Assembly (NCBI GenBank): GCA_020629035.1 | Contig: JAHDEC010000017.1 | Coordinates: 1 to 64,000, forward strand | Source of the DNA: Saprospiraceae bacterium | GTDB taxonomy: Bacteria > Bacteroidota > Bacteroidia > Chitinophagales > Saprospiraceae | Direction of reading: 5' to 3' | DNA length: 64,000 bases | Shown: piece by piece, positions 63,693 through 64,000 of the stretch | Position numbering within the stretch: position 1 is the first letter of the stretch | How the letters are laid out: every line of letters starts with the position of its first letter | Position numbers and translations under genes: made by a program | The notes under the pieces: generated by a model | Told to the model about the DNA's origin: nothing | What the model saw: only the letters and a program-made list of their open reading frames with translations | The model's database searches: none

Positions 63693-64000
63693 TAAGTCTA
63701 CGACTCTACTGAAAAAGGTCATTTTACTAAGGGCAATCTCTGTGGTTAGTTTTTTATTTACCGATCGTTGGAGTTGCATTTCTGCATTGTTAAGCACATT
63801 TATTGAGCTTAAGATAAAAGCCAGGGTCGAGAGCTTTGCTTGTTCTAGATATCTTGCTTTTAAGGTATCACCTACGGTTAATAAGCTTTGGGTTTGTGCA
63901 TCTTTAGCAAGCATTAACCTTCGAAGGTGTGAGGATAAGCCTTGAATAAAAATGGTGGGTTCGAAACCATTATGTAAAATTTCATTAAAGCCCAGAATTA
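63669..64000 (-). CDS. dnaX: DNA polymerase III gamma/tau, partial (domain III; gamma frame)
   Basis: This is the right-edge fragment of the clamp-loader subunit. The frame is open to the window end and includes FIQGLSSHLRRLMLAKDA, then RYLEQAKLSTLAFILSSINVLNNAEMQLQRSVNKKLTTEIALSKM, the domain III collar helix pattern. It ends VVDLKKKEELV with a TAA at 63671-63669. The stop lies four codons after a ten-A run. The product in this frame would correspond to a gamma-type protein without the tau tail. The ATPase domains lie beyond the window. Confidence 0.85.
   Translation of the reverse strand, partial: ILGFNEILHNGFEPTIFIQGLSSHLRRLMLAKDAQTQSLLTVGDTLKARYLEQAKLSTLAFILSSINVLNNAEMQLQRSVNKKLTTEIALSKMTFFSRVVDLKKKEELV

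Noticed and set aside
63565-63945. 126-codon plus-strand frame over dnaX
   Set aside because: It runs opposite to both dnaX frames, which are supported by recognisable domain III and tau sequences. The residue pattern is that of a shadow.

Overview
The window is an AT-rich chromosomal segment of a Bacteroidota bacterium, most likely a member of the Saprospiraceae. The evidence is gliding and type IX secretion genes (gldH, gldB, porZ, a cargo protein with a type A sorting tail), the Cys/Trp-rich extracellular repeats with a dockerin-like segment typical of Saprospiraceae cargo, DUF2851, and promoters of the Bacteroidota form TTTG-N19/20-TAnnTTTG. The cleanest one lies upstream of the HU gene. 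No rRNA, tRNA, CRISPR array, insertion sequence or prophage was recognised.

Layout. (1) 0.07-13.4 kb, all minus strand: an M16-like peptidase homologue without zinc ligands, the rod-shape block mreB-mreC-mreD-PBP2, folA, DUF2851, lpxK, a Wzi-like barrel, a Wzz-like chain-length protein, then a winged-helix regulator with wbpD and wbpB homologues for a diacetamido-uronic acid sugar. (2) 13.5-19.9 kb, plus: dnaN, nadD, porZ and a T9SS cargo protein. (3) 19.9-28.1 kb, mixed strands: ABC permease, inositol monophosphatase, Nfu, a flippase-like membrane protein, flavin reductase, TlpA, grpE-dnaJ-gldH, an MBL hydrolase. (4) 28.3-38.4 kb, plus: a very large TolB-like/beta-barrel protein, two peptide-type ABC permeases, HU, a trans-sulfuration enzyme, two lipoproteins, MarR-YceI. 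(5) 38.4-49.2 kb, minus: an eleven-gene run encoding the oxidative tryptophan (kynurenine) pathway from tryptophan to 4-oxalocrotonate and one step beyond, with serC and serA at its upstream end. (6) 49.3-64 kb: pdeM, an ECF sigma factor with a small partner, prfA, a peptide-binding lipoprotein, a TIGR01777 protein, clpB, tatA, a 2-oxoglutarate/Fe(II)-type oxygenase, gldB, nadC, a 452-bp gene-free stretch full of inverted repeats, and pyrD-crp-dnaX running off the right edge.

How the genes work together. The kyn operon holds every enzyme from tryptophan to 2-aminomuconate plus the deaminase and a decarboxylase/hydratase. Because it includes ACMS decarboxylase it points to catabolism, although nadC and nadD in the same window could use any quinolinate that escapes. 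The Wbp-type sugar genes, PorZ and the T9SS cargo may belong to one surface-anchoring system, by analogy with Porphyromonas.

The most unusual signals are: dnaX split at a ten-A run, with a short gamma-like product in frame and a complete tau tail in the -1 frame; a palindrome that contains the -10-like box of the winged-helix/wbp operon; a perfect 16-bp palindrome on the marR-yceI promoter; a shared promoter architecture for grpE-dnaJ and clpB; and two covarying hairpins in the nadC-pyrD gap. I found no wholly new multi-gene system. Ordinary housekeeping content dominates.
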